64,000 nt of DNA from positions 1,310,161-1,374,160 of the forward strand of contig NZ_SSYA01000001.1 in assembly GCF_004917065.1 (NCBI RefSeq). Direction: 5' to 3'. The position numbers and the translations under genes were made by a program. Positions 1-9,075 of this stretch are shown here, piece by piece (within the stretch, counting starts at the first letter, position 1; every line of letters starts with the position of its first letter). Source of the DNA: Geomonas ferrireducens. Lineage in GTDB: Bacteria > Desulfobacterota > Desulfuromonadia > Geobacterales > Geobacteraceae. The notes under the pieces are model-generated. The model searched no databases, had not been told where the DNA came from, and was given only the letters and a program-made list of their open reading frames with translations.

Positions 1-23
1 CAAGGCTGACTGTTGCCGCTACG

Positions 24-59
24 CTCCCCCTCCCTGGCCCTCCCCCTCCGGGGGAGGGG
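24..59. repeat. GC-rich palindromic dispersed repeat, copy 1
   Basis: A C-tract/G-tract palindrome of the CCCCCTCCGGGGG type preceded by a CCCTCC arm. The same unit recurs at least eight more times in this window. This copy has the orientation of the copy at 56592-56628, so an inverted partner may lie just before base 1. The unit sits next to the end of the chemoreceptor gene. Confidence 0.7.
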
Positions 60-84
60 ATCATCCCAAGGAAGGTGCGGCGGC

Positions 85-1641
85 TTAGCGGATACCGGCC
101 TTGGTGAGGTGGGGGGCGTAGCGTTTGTCGGTCCCCTTGATGTGGTTCACGAGCCAGTTCTGCAGGAATTCGATGACGTCGTGGGTAAGAACGGTCTCGC
201 CCGACTTGAATTTTTCCTGAAGTTCAAGCACCTGGCGAACCAGGTCCCTATGTTGCTGAACGTGCGCTGTTTCTTCGGGATAGCCCGACTTGCGGAAGGC
301 CTCTTCCTCGGCAGCGAAGTGGCTGCCGGTGTACTCGATGAGGCGCTGCAGCACCGAGCCGATGGCGTCCTTGCTCCGCTTGTGCTGCATCGCCTGCGAC
401 AGCTCGTTGATCATGGCGAAGAGCTTCTTGTGCTGGTCGTCGAAGGTGTTGATGGTGGTGGCGTAGCTCGGGTCCCAGAGAATGGCGTCGGAGAGCTGGA
501 AGTGGGAGACCAGCTCGTGTAGTTCATCGACCTGCTGCACCAGTTTGCCGGTCGCCGCCCTCGTGTTCCGGGCGCTCTCCAGGTTGCTGTTCACGACGCT
601 GGTAATCATCTGGATGTTGCTGGTGATCTCGTGGGTCGTGGCGGTCTGCTCCTCGGCGGCGGTGGCGATCTGGGAGAGCTGCATGGTCAGGTCGTTGATC
701 ATGGTGAGGATGCCGGCGAGCGCCTCACCGGAGCGGCAGGTTTCCGCAGTCCCCTGGTTCACCTGCTCAACCCCTTCGCTCATGGCGCCGACCGCCTCGC
801 GGGTCTCGCTCTGGATCGACTTGATCATGGCGTCGATCTCTTTCGTGGCCCTTGTGGTCCGTTCCGCGAGCGCCCTGACCTCGTCGGCAACCACGGCAAA
901 GCCACGGCCGGTCTCGCCGGCGCGCGCGGCCTCGATGGCGGCGTTCAGCGCGAGGAGGTTGGTCTGGTCGGCGATGTCCTCGATGGTGCCGGCTATGGCG
1001 CCGATCTGGTCGGAGCGCTCGCCGAGGCCCGCAACCGAGGTTGAGGTGGTGGTGACGCGCTGGGCGATGTTCTCCATGAGCTGCGCACTGCTTCTGACGA
1101 TGGCGGCACCGGCGTTGGTCTCGTCGGTGGCCCTGTGGGCATTCTCGGCGGCCATGAGGCAGTTGCGGGCGATGTCTCCCGAGGTTGCCGACATCTCCTC
1201 GCTCGCCGTGGCGATTGTCGAGGCCTGCATGGCGACATCTTCCGCCGCGGCAGCCATGGCGTCGTTGGTGGCGCTCACCAGGGAAACGGAGTCGCGGACC
1301 AGGTCGGTCACCGTGAAGAACTGGTGCATGGTCTTGTTCCAGTCCCCCATCATGTTGTTGAAGGATGTACCGATGCGACCGATTTCTCCGCTGGCGATCT
1401 GTTCCACCCGGCAGGAGAGATTGCCTCCCGCGGCAGCTTCGATCGCTTCCGCCACGTCACGCAGGGCGCGGGTCTCGCTGCGGGCAACCTGCCAGCACAG
1501 GAGTGCCGAGAGTAGGAATATGATGAGACCGGCAAGCACCATTCCGGCGATGTTGCCGCAGCTGCCGACGACGATGGTGGAGGCAACCGTCGCAAAGATA
1601 GCAATCAGGTTGATCGTGATGAGGCGGGCGCTGAAAGACAT
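85..1641 (-). CDS. Methyl-accepting chemotaxis protein with C-terminal bacteriohemerythrin domain
   Basis: This is a chemoreceptor that should signal to CheA/CheW from the inner membrane. The N-terminus has two closely spaced membrane segments with almost no periplasmic part, then a HAMP-like region and a long helical signalling domain with the conserved hairpin motif ([16 protein letters not shown]). The last ~130 residues form a hemerythrin domain. All seven expected di-iron ligands can be seen: DQH, SH followed by AEEE, HVQQH, and NH followed by TD. Binding of oxygen or another small di-iron ligand is therefore likely, and sensing is probably cytoplasmic. I chose the ATG at 1641 rather than the upstream one at 1659 because an AGGAG box sits 8 bases before it. 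The fusion type is known from Desulfovibrio and Geobacter relatives; the actual ligand is inferred. The caa3 oxidase operon lies 600 bases away. Confidence 0.9.
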   Translation of the reverse strand: MSFSARLITINLIAIFATVASTIVVGSCGNIAGMVLAGLIIFLLSALLCWQVARSETRALRDVAEAIEAAAGGNLSCRVEQIASGEIGRIGTSFNNMMGDWNKTMHQFFTVTDLVRDSVSLVSATNDAMAAAAEDVAMQASTIATASEEMSATSGDIARNCLMAAENAHRATDETNAGAAIVRSSAQLMENIAQRVTTTSTSVAGLGERSDQIGAIAGTIEDIADQTNLLALNAAIEAARAGETGRGFAVVADEVRALAERTTRATKEIDAMIKSIQSETREAVGAMSEGVEQVNQGTAETCRSGEALAGILTMINDLTMQLSQIATAAEEQTATTHEITSNIQMITSVVNSNLESARNTRAATGKLVQQVDELHELVSHFQLSDAILWDPSYATTINTFDDQHKKLFAMINELSQAMQHKRSKDAIGSVLQRLIEYTGSHFAAEEEAFRKSGYPEETAHVQQHRDLVRQVLELQEKFKSGETVLTHDVIEFLQNWLVNHIKGTDKRYAPHLTKAGIR

Positions 1642-1797
1642 GGACGATCTCCTTTGCAAACACGACTTTTGAGAGTTTCAAGGAGTGTATCGTCTGCCCG
1701 GGCGGAAACTTTAACTATTCATGAGTATCGTATACGGGAATGCGAGGACCGCCCGGCAGGATGTGGTGGGCATGGCGATGGCGCCCCCTTGCTTCAG

Positions 1798-1977
1798 CTA
1801 TCGCCAGGAGGTGCGGCTGCTGTCGGTGCCAGGGGAGCGATCAATCGTACCGGCGACGAACCTATGGGGGGCGCCGTCTTGCTTCTGATGCGCCTTTTCA
1901 GACTGCTCTGCCTGCATCACAAAACCGCAGGACAGGATGATCGCCGCCATGATGAGTTTCGCGGGAAAAGCTTTCAT
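1798..1977 (-). CDS. Small exported protein of unknown function (59 aa)
   Basis: This short reading frame has a clear ribosome site (AAGGAGG, 6 bases before the ATG at 1977). It opens with a typical signal sequence (MKAFPAKLIMAAIILSCGF), followed by a hydrophilic tail rich in Q, H, D and R. Cleavage would leave a peptide of roughly 35 residues. A frame extending upstream to 2205 is open, but the internal start has the better ribosome site and signal peptide. I do not recognise a family. It is transcribed away from the neighbouring SCO/oxidase operon. Confidence 0.5.
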   Translation of the reverse strand: MKAFPAKLIMAAIILSCGFVMQAEQSEKAHQKQDGAPHRFVAGTIDRSPGTDSSRTSWR

Positions 1978-2242
1978 AACCGGCCTCCTTTGGACTGGGG
2001 GAATCGGGGTACTCCGCTGGACTGCCTTTTCATGGGAAAAATATTGGCACAGTCTAATGTAATGGAAAATTAAGTCAAGTTTAATCTTGCCCCGGTACGG
2101 CTCATGATTGACCGTTGCAGGAGATGAAGCCTCGCCCCGGCGCGTTTCGTAAGGAAATTGTTTGCCTCCGGTGGACAGCCGGGAATCATCATTTATAATG
2201 AGCACTTGTTTTTTTCACATGAGAGATCGGACGGAGTCATAT

Positions 2243-3091
2243 GTGATCATTACGGCCATAAGGCGCATGGTACTTGTCGGAGCGATGGCGGCGTTGCTGT
2301 TCCCCGCCTCTGCCAAATGCCATGTTGAAGAAGAGACAACTCCGCACGCAGAACATCAGGGCGCCTCGAAGCAAGAAGAGGGGAACGTAGGGCTTGAGGA
2401 GCATCTGGGCAAAAAGATCCCGCTTGATCTGGTCTTCACCGACGAGAGCGGGCGGCAGCGGCGCCTCGCCGAGCTCATCACCGGTCCGACCGTCATCCTC
2501 CCCGTCTATTATTCCTGCACCAACGTCTGCAACTACCTTCAGGAGGGACTGGCGCGGGTCCTGCCGGACTTAAAGCTCACCCCTGGAAAGGACTACCGGG
2601 TCCTGTCGGTGAGCTTCGACGAGCGCGAGACGCCGCAGCGCGCGGCCCGCTCCAAGCACATGTACGAGACGGTGATGAAGGGGAAGTTCCCGGAGGGGAA
2701 CTGGATCTTCCTGACCGGTGACCCGGCGAACATCCGCAAGCTCACCGACACGGCAGGTTTTCATTTCCAGCGCAAGGGAAACGATTTCGTCCATCCGGTG
2801 GTGAGCTTCGTGGTGGCGAAGGACGGCATGATCGTGCGCTACCTCTACGGCACGCAGTTCCTCCCGAAGGACCTGACCCTGGCGCTCATGGAGGCGAAAC
2901 AGGGGAGGATCGGGACCACCATCAGCAAGATGGTGAGCTACTGCTTCAGCTTCGATCCTGAGAGCAAGAGTTACGCGTTCAACCTGCTGCGGGTGAGTGC
3001 TACGGTCATCATCGTCTGCGTGGTCGGGTTCCTGATCTTCCTGATCTTAGGCGGCAAGAAGACGGATAAAAATAAAGGCAAGGAAACCTAA
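2243..3091 (+). CDS. SCO1/SenC-family copper chaperone for cytochrome oxidase
   Basis: SCO proteins are thioredoxin-fold membrane-tethered proteins that deliver copper to, or reduce, the CuA site of oxidase subunit II. The sequence has an N-terminal signal/anchor, the metal-binding CxxxC motif (CTNVC) and a later conserved His (DFVHPVVSF). There is a second membrane segment at the extreme C-terminus (about residues 250-275) with a basic tail. I favour the GTG at 2243, which has an ACGGAG box a few bases upstream and gives a good signal peptide; ATG codons at 2162, 2198, 2219 and 2267 are alternatives. It is the first gene of the caa3 operon, 31 bases before subunit I, which supports a role in CuA assembly of this oxidase. 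Confidence 0.85.
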   Translation: MIITAIRRMVLVGAMAALLFPASAKCHVEEETTPHAEHQGASKQEEGNVGLEEHLGKKIPLDLVFTDESGRQRRLAELITGPTVILPVYYSCTNVCNYLQEGLARVLPDLKLTPGKDYRVLSVSFDERETPQRAARSKHMYETVMKGKFPEGNWIFLTGDPANIRKLTDTAGFHFQRKGNDFVHPVVSFVVAKDGMIVRYLYGTQFLPKDLTLALMEAKQGRIGTTISKMVSYCFSFDPESKSYAFNLLRVSATVIIVCVVGFLIFLILGGKKTDKNKGKET

Positions 3092-3122
3092 ACTGCGGAT
3101 CTGCAGGGTTTCGGGGGAATAA

Positions 3123-4742
3123 ATGAGTCAAGAAACGGCAACTGCGGAAGGCGGGTTCTGGAGCGATTCCGGCAAGACCGGGATCGGGTCCTGGATCTTC
3201 TCCACCGACCACAAGCGCATCGGGCTTATGTACCTTTACTGCGTGCTGAGCTTCTTCATGGTCGGCGTCCTGTTGGGGGTACTGATCAGGCTCGAGCTGA
3301 TCGCGCCGGGGCCGACCATCGTCACCGCCCAGACCTACAACGCACTTTTCACGGTGCATGGCGTGGTGATGATCTTCCTCTTCATCATCCCCGGGATACC
3401 GGCGTCGTTCGGGAACCTGGTGCTGCCGATCCAGTTAGGCGCGCGCGACGTGGCCTTCCCGCGGGTGAACCTCTTTTCGTGGTGGCTCTACGTCATCGGC
3501 GCGGTGATCGTCCTGGTCTCGCTTTTCACCGGCGGCGGCGCCCCCGATACGGGATGGACCTTCTACGTCCCCTTCTCGGCCCGGACTACGACCAACGTCT
3601 CCCTCGCAGTTTTCGGCGTCTTCATCTTAGGTTTCTCCTCGATCCTAACCGGTATCAACTTCGTGACCACCATTCACAGGATGCGGGCCCCGGGGATGAC
3701 CTGGACCCGCATCCCCCTCTTCACCTGGAGTCTCTACGCGACCGCCTGGGTCCAGATCCTCGCCACCCCGATCATCGCCATCACGCTCCTTCTGGTGGTG
3801 ACCGAAAGGATCCTGGGGCTCGGCCTCTTCGACCCAAGCCGTGGCGGCGACCCCATCATGTTCCAGCACATGTTCTGGATCTACTCGCACCCGGCGGTCT
3901 ACATCATGATCCTCCCCGGCATGGGGGTGATCTCCGACATCATCCCGGTTTTCTCGCGAAAGCCGATCTTCGGGTACAAGATGATCGCCTTTTCGAGCCT
4001 CGCCATCGCCGCGGCCGGTTCCGCGGTCTGGGGGCACCACATGTACACCTCGGGGATGAGCGACTTGGGCGTCATGGTCTTCTCCTTCCTCACCTTCCTG
4101 GTGGCGATTCCCTCCGCCATCAAGGTCTTCAACTGGGTGTCGACCATGTACAAGGGGTCGATATCGCTGGAGGCGCCCATGCTCTTCGCGCTCTCCTTCA
4201 TCCTGCTCTTCTCCATCGGCGGGCTTTCAGGCCTGATCCTCGGCGCCGCGTCCACCGATATCCACGTGCATGACACCCACTTCGTGGTCGGGCACTTCCA
4301 CTATGTCATGTTCGGCGGCACCGGCTTCGCCTTCTTCGCCGCGGCGCACTACTGGCTTCCCAAGTACTTCGGCAGGCGTTATGAGGAAAAGCCCGCCATC
4401 ATCGGCTGGGTGCTCATGTTCATCGGCTTCAACGTCCTGTATTTCACCATGCAGGTGCTCGGGATGGAGGGGATGCCGAGGCGCTACTACGACTACCTCC
4501 CCGAGTTCGCCCGCCTGAACTTCGTCGCGACGGTGGGGAGCTGGATCATGGTCGCGGGGATTCTCATCGTGCTCTGGAACCTGTGGCGCGGACTTTTAAA
4601 GGGTGAGCCGTTCACCGGGAACCCGTGGGGGGGTGCCACCCTTGAGTGGAGCATCCCGACGCCGCCGCCGACGGAGAATTTCGAGGAAGATCCCGTGGTG
4701 ACCCACGGACCGTACGACTTCAAAGGGGCGGGGGTCCCATGA
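3123..4742 (+). CDS. ctaD: Cytochrome c oxidase subunit I (A2-type heme-copper oxidase)
   Basis: This is the catalytic subunit of the caa3 oxidase, reducing oxygen to water and pumping protons at the inner membrane. Its 539 residues contain about twelve hydrophobic segments. The binuclear-centre signatures are present: the His-Tyr pair in YSHPAVY near residue 255, the CuB HH pair in WGHHMYTSGM near 305, and the heme ligands in HDTHFVVGHFHYVM near 383. The Glu of A1-type enzymes (GHPEVY) is absent and a Tyr-Ser pair precedes the His, which is the diagnostic A2 variant. The gene order I-III-IV-II-CtaB and the ATGA overlap with subunit III indicate one transcript. Confidence 0.95.
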   Translation: MSQETATAEGGFWSDSGKTGIGSWIFSTDHKRIGLMYLYCVLSFFMVGVLLGVLIRLELIAPGPTIVTAQTYNALFTVHGVVMIFLFIIPGIPASFGNLVLPIQLGARDVAFPRVNLFSWWLYVIGAVIVLVSLFTGGGAPDTGWTFYVPFSARTTTNVSLAVFGVFILGFSSILTGINFVTTIHRMRAPGMTWTRIPLFTWSLYATAWVQILATPIIAITLLLVVTERILGLGLFDPSRGGDPIMFQHMFWIYSHPAVYIMILPGMGVISDIIPVFSRKPIFGYKMIAFSSLAIAAAGSAVWGHHMYTSGMSDLGVMVFSFLTFLVAIPSAIKVFNWVSTMYKGSISLEAPMLFALSFILLFSIGGLSGLILGAASTDIHVHDTHFVVGHFHYVMFGGTGFAFFAAAHYWLPKYFGRRYEEKPAIIGWVLMFIGFNVLYFTMQVLGMEGMPRRYYDYLPEFARLNFVATVGSWIMVAGILIVLWNLWRGLLKGEPFTGNPWGGATLEWSIPTPPPTENFEEDPVVTHGPYDFKGAGVP

Positions 4743-5338
4743 GCCATCTGGAAAAGGACGCTTTCGGAGCAAAACTCGGCATGTGGCTGTTCCTGTTCAC
4801 GGAGATACTTCTCTTTGGCGGGGTATTCCTCCTTTATTCGGTCTACCTGGCCAAGTATCCAAAGGAGTTCGGCCTGGGGGGAAAGCAGCTCGACCTGGTC
4901 TACGGCGCCACCAACACGGTGGTTCTCCTGACCAGCTCGCTTTTCGCGGCGATGTCGGTCACCGCAATCAAGCGCGGCGCCAAAAAGGCGACTCTCAGTC
5001 TCTTGACGGGGACCATCGGCTGCGCCTTTATCTTCCTTTTCATCAAATACCTCGAGTGGAGCGCCAAGATCCATCACGGCATTTACCCGAACTCCCCGAA
5101 GCTGATTGAGGGGCCTCCGGGGGAGTCGATCTTCTTCGGGCTGTACTATCTCACCACCGGCCTGCACGGCATCCACGTGATCATCGGCTCCGTGCTTATG
5201 GCGTGGACCGCGGTGATGGTGCAGCGGGAGGTGCTGCATGCAGGGGACAACGTGACGCTAGAGAACGTGACCCTCTACTGGCACCTAGTCGACCTCGTTT
5301 GGATCTTCATTTTCCCGCTCTATTACCTGATCCTTTAA
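4739..5338 (+). CDS. ctaE: Cytochrome c oxidase subunit III
   Basis: This membrane subunit stabilises subunit I and its proton uptake path. It is 199 residues long with five hydrophobic segments, starting at MSHLEKDAFG. It carries family hallmarks such as the GLHGIHVIIG segment and the WHLVDLVWIFIFPLYYL ending. It is the short five-helix form rather than the seven-helix mitochondrial form. The start overlaps the subunit I stop codon (ATGA), so translation is probably coupled. The reading frame is open further upstream, but that part is out-of-frame subunit I sequence. Confidence 0.92.
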   Translation: MSHLEKDAFGAKLGMWLFLFTEILLFGGVFLLYSVYLAKYPKEFGLGGKQLDLVYGATNTVVLLTSSLFAAMSVTAIKRGAKKATLSLLTGTIGCAFIFLFIKYLEWSAKIHHGIYPNSPKLIEGPPGESIFFGLYYLTTGLHGIHVIIGSVLMAWTAVMVQREVLHAGDNVTLENVTLYWHLVDLVWIFIFPLYYLIL

Positions 5339-5381
5339 CGGCGGGTCGGTGCGTGGGTCGAGATATACCGGAGACATGAAC

Positions 5382-5669
5382 ATGACAAACGAAAGCGCGG
5401 AAAACATCCTGAGTTACGGGAAACTGGTTACCGTCTGGGTCACCCTGTTGGTGCTGACGGCGGCAACCATCATGGTCACGCGCGTGGAGCTTGGCGTCTG
5501 GAAGGTCTGGGCGGCGCTTGCCATCGCGAGCATAAAATCGGGCCTCGTGATCGCCTTCTTCATGCACATGAAATACGAGCCGCGGCTGTTCCGCATCATC
5601 CTGTTCGTGGCTCTTTTCACCCTGGCCGGTTTCATCGGGGGAACCTTCTTCGACGTACTCTACCGATAA
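5382..5669 (+). CDS. Cytochrome c oxidase subunit IV (bacterial caa3 type)
   Basis: This is a small (95 aa) three-helix membrane protein of the prokaryotic oxidase subunit IV family. It has the typical IASIKSGLVIAFFMHMKYE segment that recurs in caa3 and quinol oxidase subunit IV proteins. It helps assemble or stabilise the oxidase. A GGAG box at 5370-5373 is 8 bases from the ATG at 5382 but only 2 from the ATG at 5376, so I prefer 5382. It lies between subunits III and II, with an 11-base gap to subunit II. Confidence 0.88.
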   Translation: MTNESAENILSYGKLVTVWVTLLVLTAATIMVTRVELGVWKVWAALAIASIKSGLVIAFFMHMKYEPRLFRIILFVALFTLAGFIGGTFFDVLYR

Positions 5670-5679
5670 AGGGGCGAAC

Positions 5680-6585
5680 GTGGAAAATCAACTACTCACA
5701 ACAACGCAAGCAGTCGATCCCGTGTTCATGTTCCTTTTCGGCGCCTGCCTGGTGCTGCTCGTCGGGATCACCGCAACCATGATCTTCTTCGTGGTCCGTT
5801 ACCGCCGCTCGAAGAACCCGGAGCCGACCTCGCAGGTATCGGGAAGCCCGCTTCTAGAGGTTGTCTGGACCCTGCTGCCGACGATCCTCGTGATGGGGAT
5901 GTTCTACTACGGCTGGACCAGCTACCTGTCGCTCAGGACGGTACCGAAGAACGCCATGCAAGTGAAGGCCGAGGCGCGCATGTGGTCCTGGGACTTCATC
6001 TATCAAAACGGCAAGCACAGCCCGAAGCTGGTAGTCCCGGTGGGAAGACCGGTGCAGGTGAACCTGGAATCCGAGGACGTCATCCACGGCTTCTACGTCC
6101 CGGCCTTCCGCATCAAGCGCGACGTGGTGCCGGGGATGAAGAACCACGTATGGTTCGTTGCCAGTTCGCCCGGCTCCTACGACCTCTTCTGTTCGCAGTA
6201 CTGCGGCACCGGCCACTCCGCCATGATAACAACCGTGGAAGCGGTACCGGCGGACAAGTTCGAGGCGTGGCTGAACGAGAAGGCGGCAGAAGGCGGGGCG
6301 GCCAAGGGTAAGGCCCTGCTGGAGAGCCATGGCTGTCTCGGCTGCCACTCCCTGGATGGCTCGACGAAGGTGGGGCCGACCTTCAAGGGGCTCTACGGGA
6401 GCCAGGTGAAGGTGACGCGCGGCGGTAAGGCGGAGACGGTGAAGGCGGACGAGGCGTACCTGCGCGAATCGATCCTGAACCCGGGTGCGGCCATCGTTGA
6501 AGGCTTCCCCCCGATCATGCCGAAGAGCGACATTCCGGAAGGCGATCTTAAGGTGATGGTCGAGTTCCTGGAAGGAGAGAAGTGA
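5680..6585 (+). CDS. ctaC: Cytochrome c oxidase subunit II fused to cytochrome c (caa3 type)
   Basis: This subunit accepts electrons at a CuA centre and passes them to heme a. It has two N-terminal membrane helices and a periplasmic cupredoxin domain. The CuA ligands are in CSQYCGTGHSAM, about residue 170, with the earlier His in VIHGFYVP. A C-terminal class I cytochrome c domain follows (CLGCH, about residue 217, with a later Met in PPIMPKSD). The fused cytochrome makes the enzyme a caa3 oxidase. Translation starts at a GTG with an AAGGGG box upstream. It is the last oxidase structural gene and overlaps the farnesyltransferase start. Confidence 0.93.
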   Translation: MENQLLTTTQAVDPVFMFLFGACLVLLVGITATMIFFVVRYRRSKNPEPTSQVSGSPLLEVVWTLLPTILVMGMFYYGWTSYLSLRTVPKNAMQVKAEARMWSWDFIYQNGKHSPKLVVPVGRPVQVNLESEDVIHGFYVPAFRIKRDVVPGMKNHVWFVASSPGSYDLFCSQYCGTGHSAMITTVEAVPADKFEAWLNEKAAEGGAAKGKALLESHGCLGCHSLDGSTKVGPTFKGLYGSQVKVTRGGKAETVKADEAYLRESILNPGAAIVEGFPPIMPKSDIPEGDLKVMVEFLEGEK

Positions 6586-7421
6586 CCTTTTCCGCACGAA
6601 AAACGATAGCCGGGATGTGCCGGTTGTTCAGGCTGCCATTGGCGCTCATGAACGGGACGGCGGCGCTCGGGGGGTACCTGCTCTGCCGTGAGGTGCGTCC
6701 CGGCGTGTCCGGGCTCATGCTCTTTATCGGCGTGACCCTCATGGCGTGCGCCGCCTCGGCCTTCAACCAGCTCCTCGAGCGCGACGTGGACGCCCTCATG
6801 CGCCGCACCATGACGCGCCCGCTTCCCGCCGGAGAGCTCGCACCGCACTGGGGGGTGACGATCGCCGTATTGGTCCTTTTGTCTGGTGCCGTCATCCTTG
6901 CTGCTCTCGGTGCCGCGCCCCTTCTCCTCGCCCTGGCGACTCTTGCCTGGTACCTCGCCGTCTACACGCCGCTCAAGCGGCGCACCCCCTTCGCACTCCT
7001 CGCCGGGGCCTTTTGCGGTGCCCTCCCGCCGCTCATCGGCTGGAGCGCCGCCGGGGGCGCGCTCGGCGATTTCAGGATCGTCCTTTTGTGCGGCATCCTG
7101 TACCTCTGGCAGGTCCCCCATTTCTGGATGCTGCAGAAAAGGCACGCCGACGATTACCGGTTGGCCGGGTTTCCGCTGTTCGCGCCGCAGAGTTTTCGCG
7201 GTCCCGGACCGTTTCTCGTGCTCTGGCTTGCCGCCGTCGTCGCGGCGACCCTGATGCTCCCCGCCTTCGGCCTCATCGCCGGCAGTAACGTATCCCTTTG
7301 GTGCCTCGCCTTCTGCGTTCCGCTGCTGCTCACACCGTTTCAGCGTTTCGAGGCGGCAGCTTACGTCGGCATCAACGTTTTCCCGGCGTTGGTCACCCTG
7401 GCGCTGTACAGCACGCCGTAG
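6582..7421 (+). CDS. ctaB: Protoheme IX farnesyltransferase (heme O synthase)
   Basis: This integral membrane prenyltransferase converts heme B to heme O using farnesyl diphosphate, the first step towards the heme A needed by this oxidase. It is 279 residues with about eight hydrophobic segments. The Asp-rich prenyl-diphosphate motif appears as NQLLERDVDALMRRT, followed by TRPLPAG. The GTG start at 6582 overlaps the subunit II stop and is preceded by GAAGGAG. No ctaA (heme A synthase) gene is visible here, so heme A synthesis would need a gene elsewhere. Confidence 0.92.
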   Translation: MTFSARKTIAGMCRLFRLPLALMNGTAALGGYLLCREVRPGVSGLMLFIGVTLMACAASAFNQLLERDVDALMRRTMTRPLPAGELAPHWGVTIAVLVLLSGAVILAALGAAPLLLALATLAWYLAVYTPLKRRTPFALLAGAFCGALPPLIGWSAAGGALGDFRIVLLCGILYLWQVPHFWMLQKRHADDYRLAGFPLFAPQSFRGPGPFLVLWLAAVVAATLMLPAFGLIAGSNVSLWCLAFCVPLLLTPFQRFEAAAYVGINVFPALVTLALYSTP

Positions 7422-7456
7422 CCTTCCCTACGGGAGCTTTCCGAGAAGGAGTTTTC

Positions 7457-7648
7457 ATGGCAGACAAGGAGAAGTGCGAGCAGCCTGCGCGTCACAAGGC
7501 ACACATGTGCAAGCTGAAGAAGGATGGCCGGATGGACGAGTACGAGCGGCACGGGGAGAAGCCGATCGTCTACTGCAACAAGTGCAAGGTGCAGGCGAAC
7601 GACCCGCTAGTGGTCTGCAATCCGAGAAGCATCAAGCCCGCGCGGTAA
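7457..7648 (+). CDS. Small Cys/His protein (63 aa), paralogue of 10569-10748
   Basis: The function is unknown. The short protein has an HKAHMC motif near residue 13, a CNKC pair near residue 45 and a final CNPR motif. These Cys and His residues are the ones shared with the second copy 3 kb away, so metal binding, probably zinc, is the simplest guess. The ATG is preceded by GAAGGAG. It follows the heme O synthase gene by 35 bases and could be the last gene of the oxidase transcript. No signal peptide or membrane segment is seen. Confidence 0.7.
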   Translation: MADKEKCEQPARHKAHMCKLKKDGRMDEYERHGEKPIVYCNKCKVQANDPLVVCNPRSIKPAR

Positions 7649-7659
7649 TCGCGACCGCA

Positions 7660-7860
7660 ACCCCTCAACGCAAAGGCGCCAAGTTGCGGAGAGGCAAAGA
7701 TTTCAACCATCCTTTGCCTCTCAACGTCTTGGCGCCTTTAAAATACCCAGTTTCTAAGCCTTTCCCCTTTTAGGCTTAAGGTTTTATCCCCTTTATCCCT
7801 GTTAAACGGTTTTCGGATTTTCTTAGCGTCTTGGCGCCTCCGCGTCTTTGCGTTGAGCCT
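7660..7860. repeat. Gene-free segment with CGCAAAGGCGCCAAG-type inverted repeats
   Basis: Between the small protein and kbl lie several versions of a repeat reading CAACGCAAAGGCGCCAAG in one direction (7664-7684) and CTTGGCGCCTCCGCGTCTTTG in the other (about 7830-7852). A shorter inverted copy lies near 7695-7738. Such AACGCAAAGGCGCNAAG elements are common intergenic repeats in bacteria. The convergent gene order suggests that RNA hairpins here may also end transcription from both sides. No coding potential is seen. Confidence 0.6.
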
Positions 7861-7869
7861 TTGTTGTGT

Positions 7870-9069
7870 TTATCCCTTGCGTCCGATCACCCCGAGCTCG
7901 CGGCCGATTTGGGTGAAAGTCGCGAGGCCGGTTTCCAGGTCCCCCTGGGTGTGGGCCGCGCTGATCATCACGCGGATGCGCGCCTTACCCTGCGGCACGG
8001 TCGGAAAACCGATCGGCATCACGAAGATGCCGGGCTCGGCGGCAAAAAGCCTGCGCGAGAACTCCTGCGCCACGGTCGCTTCACCGAGCATGACCGGGGT
8101 TATCGGCGTGACGCTCACCCCGATGTCGAAGCCCGCGTTTTGCATCCCCTCTTTGAAGTAGCGCGTGTTGTCCCAGAGTTTTTCCACGAGCGCGCTGCTC
8201 TCCTCCAGAAGATCAACGGCGGCAAGGCAGGCGGCGGTGTCCGCAGCAGTCACCGCACTCGAGAAGAGGAAGGGGCGCGCCTTCTGCCTGATCCAGTCGA
8301 TGACGACCTTCTTCCCGGCGATCACGCCCCCCATGACCCCGAACGCCTTGGAGAGCGTACCGATCTCCAGGTCGAACTTGCCGTTCAGCCCGAAGTGATC
8401 CACGATGCCGCGCCCACCCCTTCCAAGCACCCCCTCGCCGTGGGCATCGTCCACCATGGTGATGATGCCGTGGCGCTCGCAGAGTTCGAAAAGCCGGTCC
8501 AGGGGGGCGATGTCGCCATCCATGGAGAAGACGCCGTCGGTGATGAGGAGCGCGCGCCGGTACTGCCCGATGTTTTCACGGATCACCCGCTCGCAGTCCT
8601 CGAGATCGCAGTGCTCGTAGACCAGGATCTTCGCCGAGGAGAGGCGGCAGCCGTCGATGATGCTCGCGTGGTTCAGCCGGTCGGTGAAGATGACGTCCCC
8701 CTTCCCCACCATGGGAGGGATGGCGGCTTGGTTGGCGCAGAAGCCGGACTGGACGTAGAGCGCGTCCTCCACACCCTTGAAAGCGGCCAGACGCGACTCG
8801 AGCCTGCGGTGCAGCTCGAGGGTCCCGGCAATGCTCCGCACCGCGGCCGGCCCGACCCCCCACTGCTCCACCGCTTCCTGAGCCGCCTTCTTGAGGCGCG
8901 GGTGGTTGGCGAGCCCAAGGTAGTTGTTGGTGCAGAAATTCAGCACCTTCTTGCCGTCCACCACCATCCAGGGGCCGCAGGCCGAGCCGATGGTGCGTAT
9001 GTTGGTCCTGAGCCCTTCCGCTTCCATGGCGCCCATCTCATCGTTGATCCAGGCGAATTTATCTGTCAT
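7870..9069 (-). CDS. kbl: Glycine C-acetyltransferase (2-amino-3-ketobutyrate CoA ligase)
   Basis: This PLP enzyme cleaves 2-amino-3-oxobutyrate with CoA to glycine and acetyl-CoA, the second step of threonine breakdown. It is 399 residues, the usual length of the alpha-oxoamine synthase family. The PLP lysine lies in GTLSKAFG near residue 237, and the cofactor-binding stretches DDAHGEGVLG and NNYLGLANHP are present. It starts at the ATG at 9069 with a GGAGGAG box. It lies 6 bases downstream of tdh on the same strand, forming the classic tdh-kbl operon. Confidence 0.95.
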   Translation of the reverse strand: MTDKFAWINDEMGAMEAEGLRTNIRTIGSACGPWMVVDGKKVLNFCTNNYLGLANHPRLKKAAQEAVEQWGVGPAAVRSIAGTLELHRRLESRLAAFKGVEDALYVQSGFCANQAAIPPMVGKGDVIFTDRLNHASIIDGCRLSSAKILVYEHCDLEDCERVIRENIGQYRRALLITDGVFSMDGDIAPLDRLFELCERHGIITMVDDAHGEGVLGRGGRGIVDHFGLNGKFDLEIGTLSKAFGVMGGVIAGKKVVIDWIRQKARPFLFSSAVTAADTAACLAAVDLLEESSALVEKLWDNTRYFKEGMQNAGFDIGVSVTPITPVMLGEATVAQEFSRRLFAAEPGIFVMPIGFPTVPQGKARIRVMISAAHTQGDLETGLATFTQIGRELGVIGRKG

Positions 9070-9075
9070 TGCCGG

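Noticed and set aside
2162..2242. Longer N-terminus for the SCO protein from the ATG at 2162
   Set aside because: No ribosome site, and it would put 27 polar residues ahead of a clean signal peptide.
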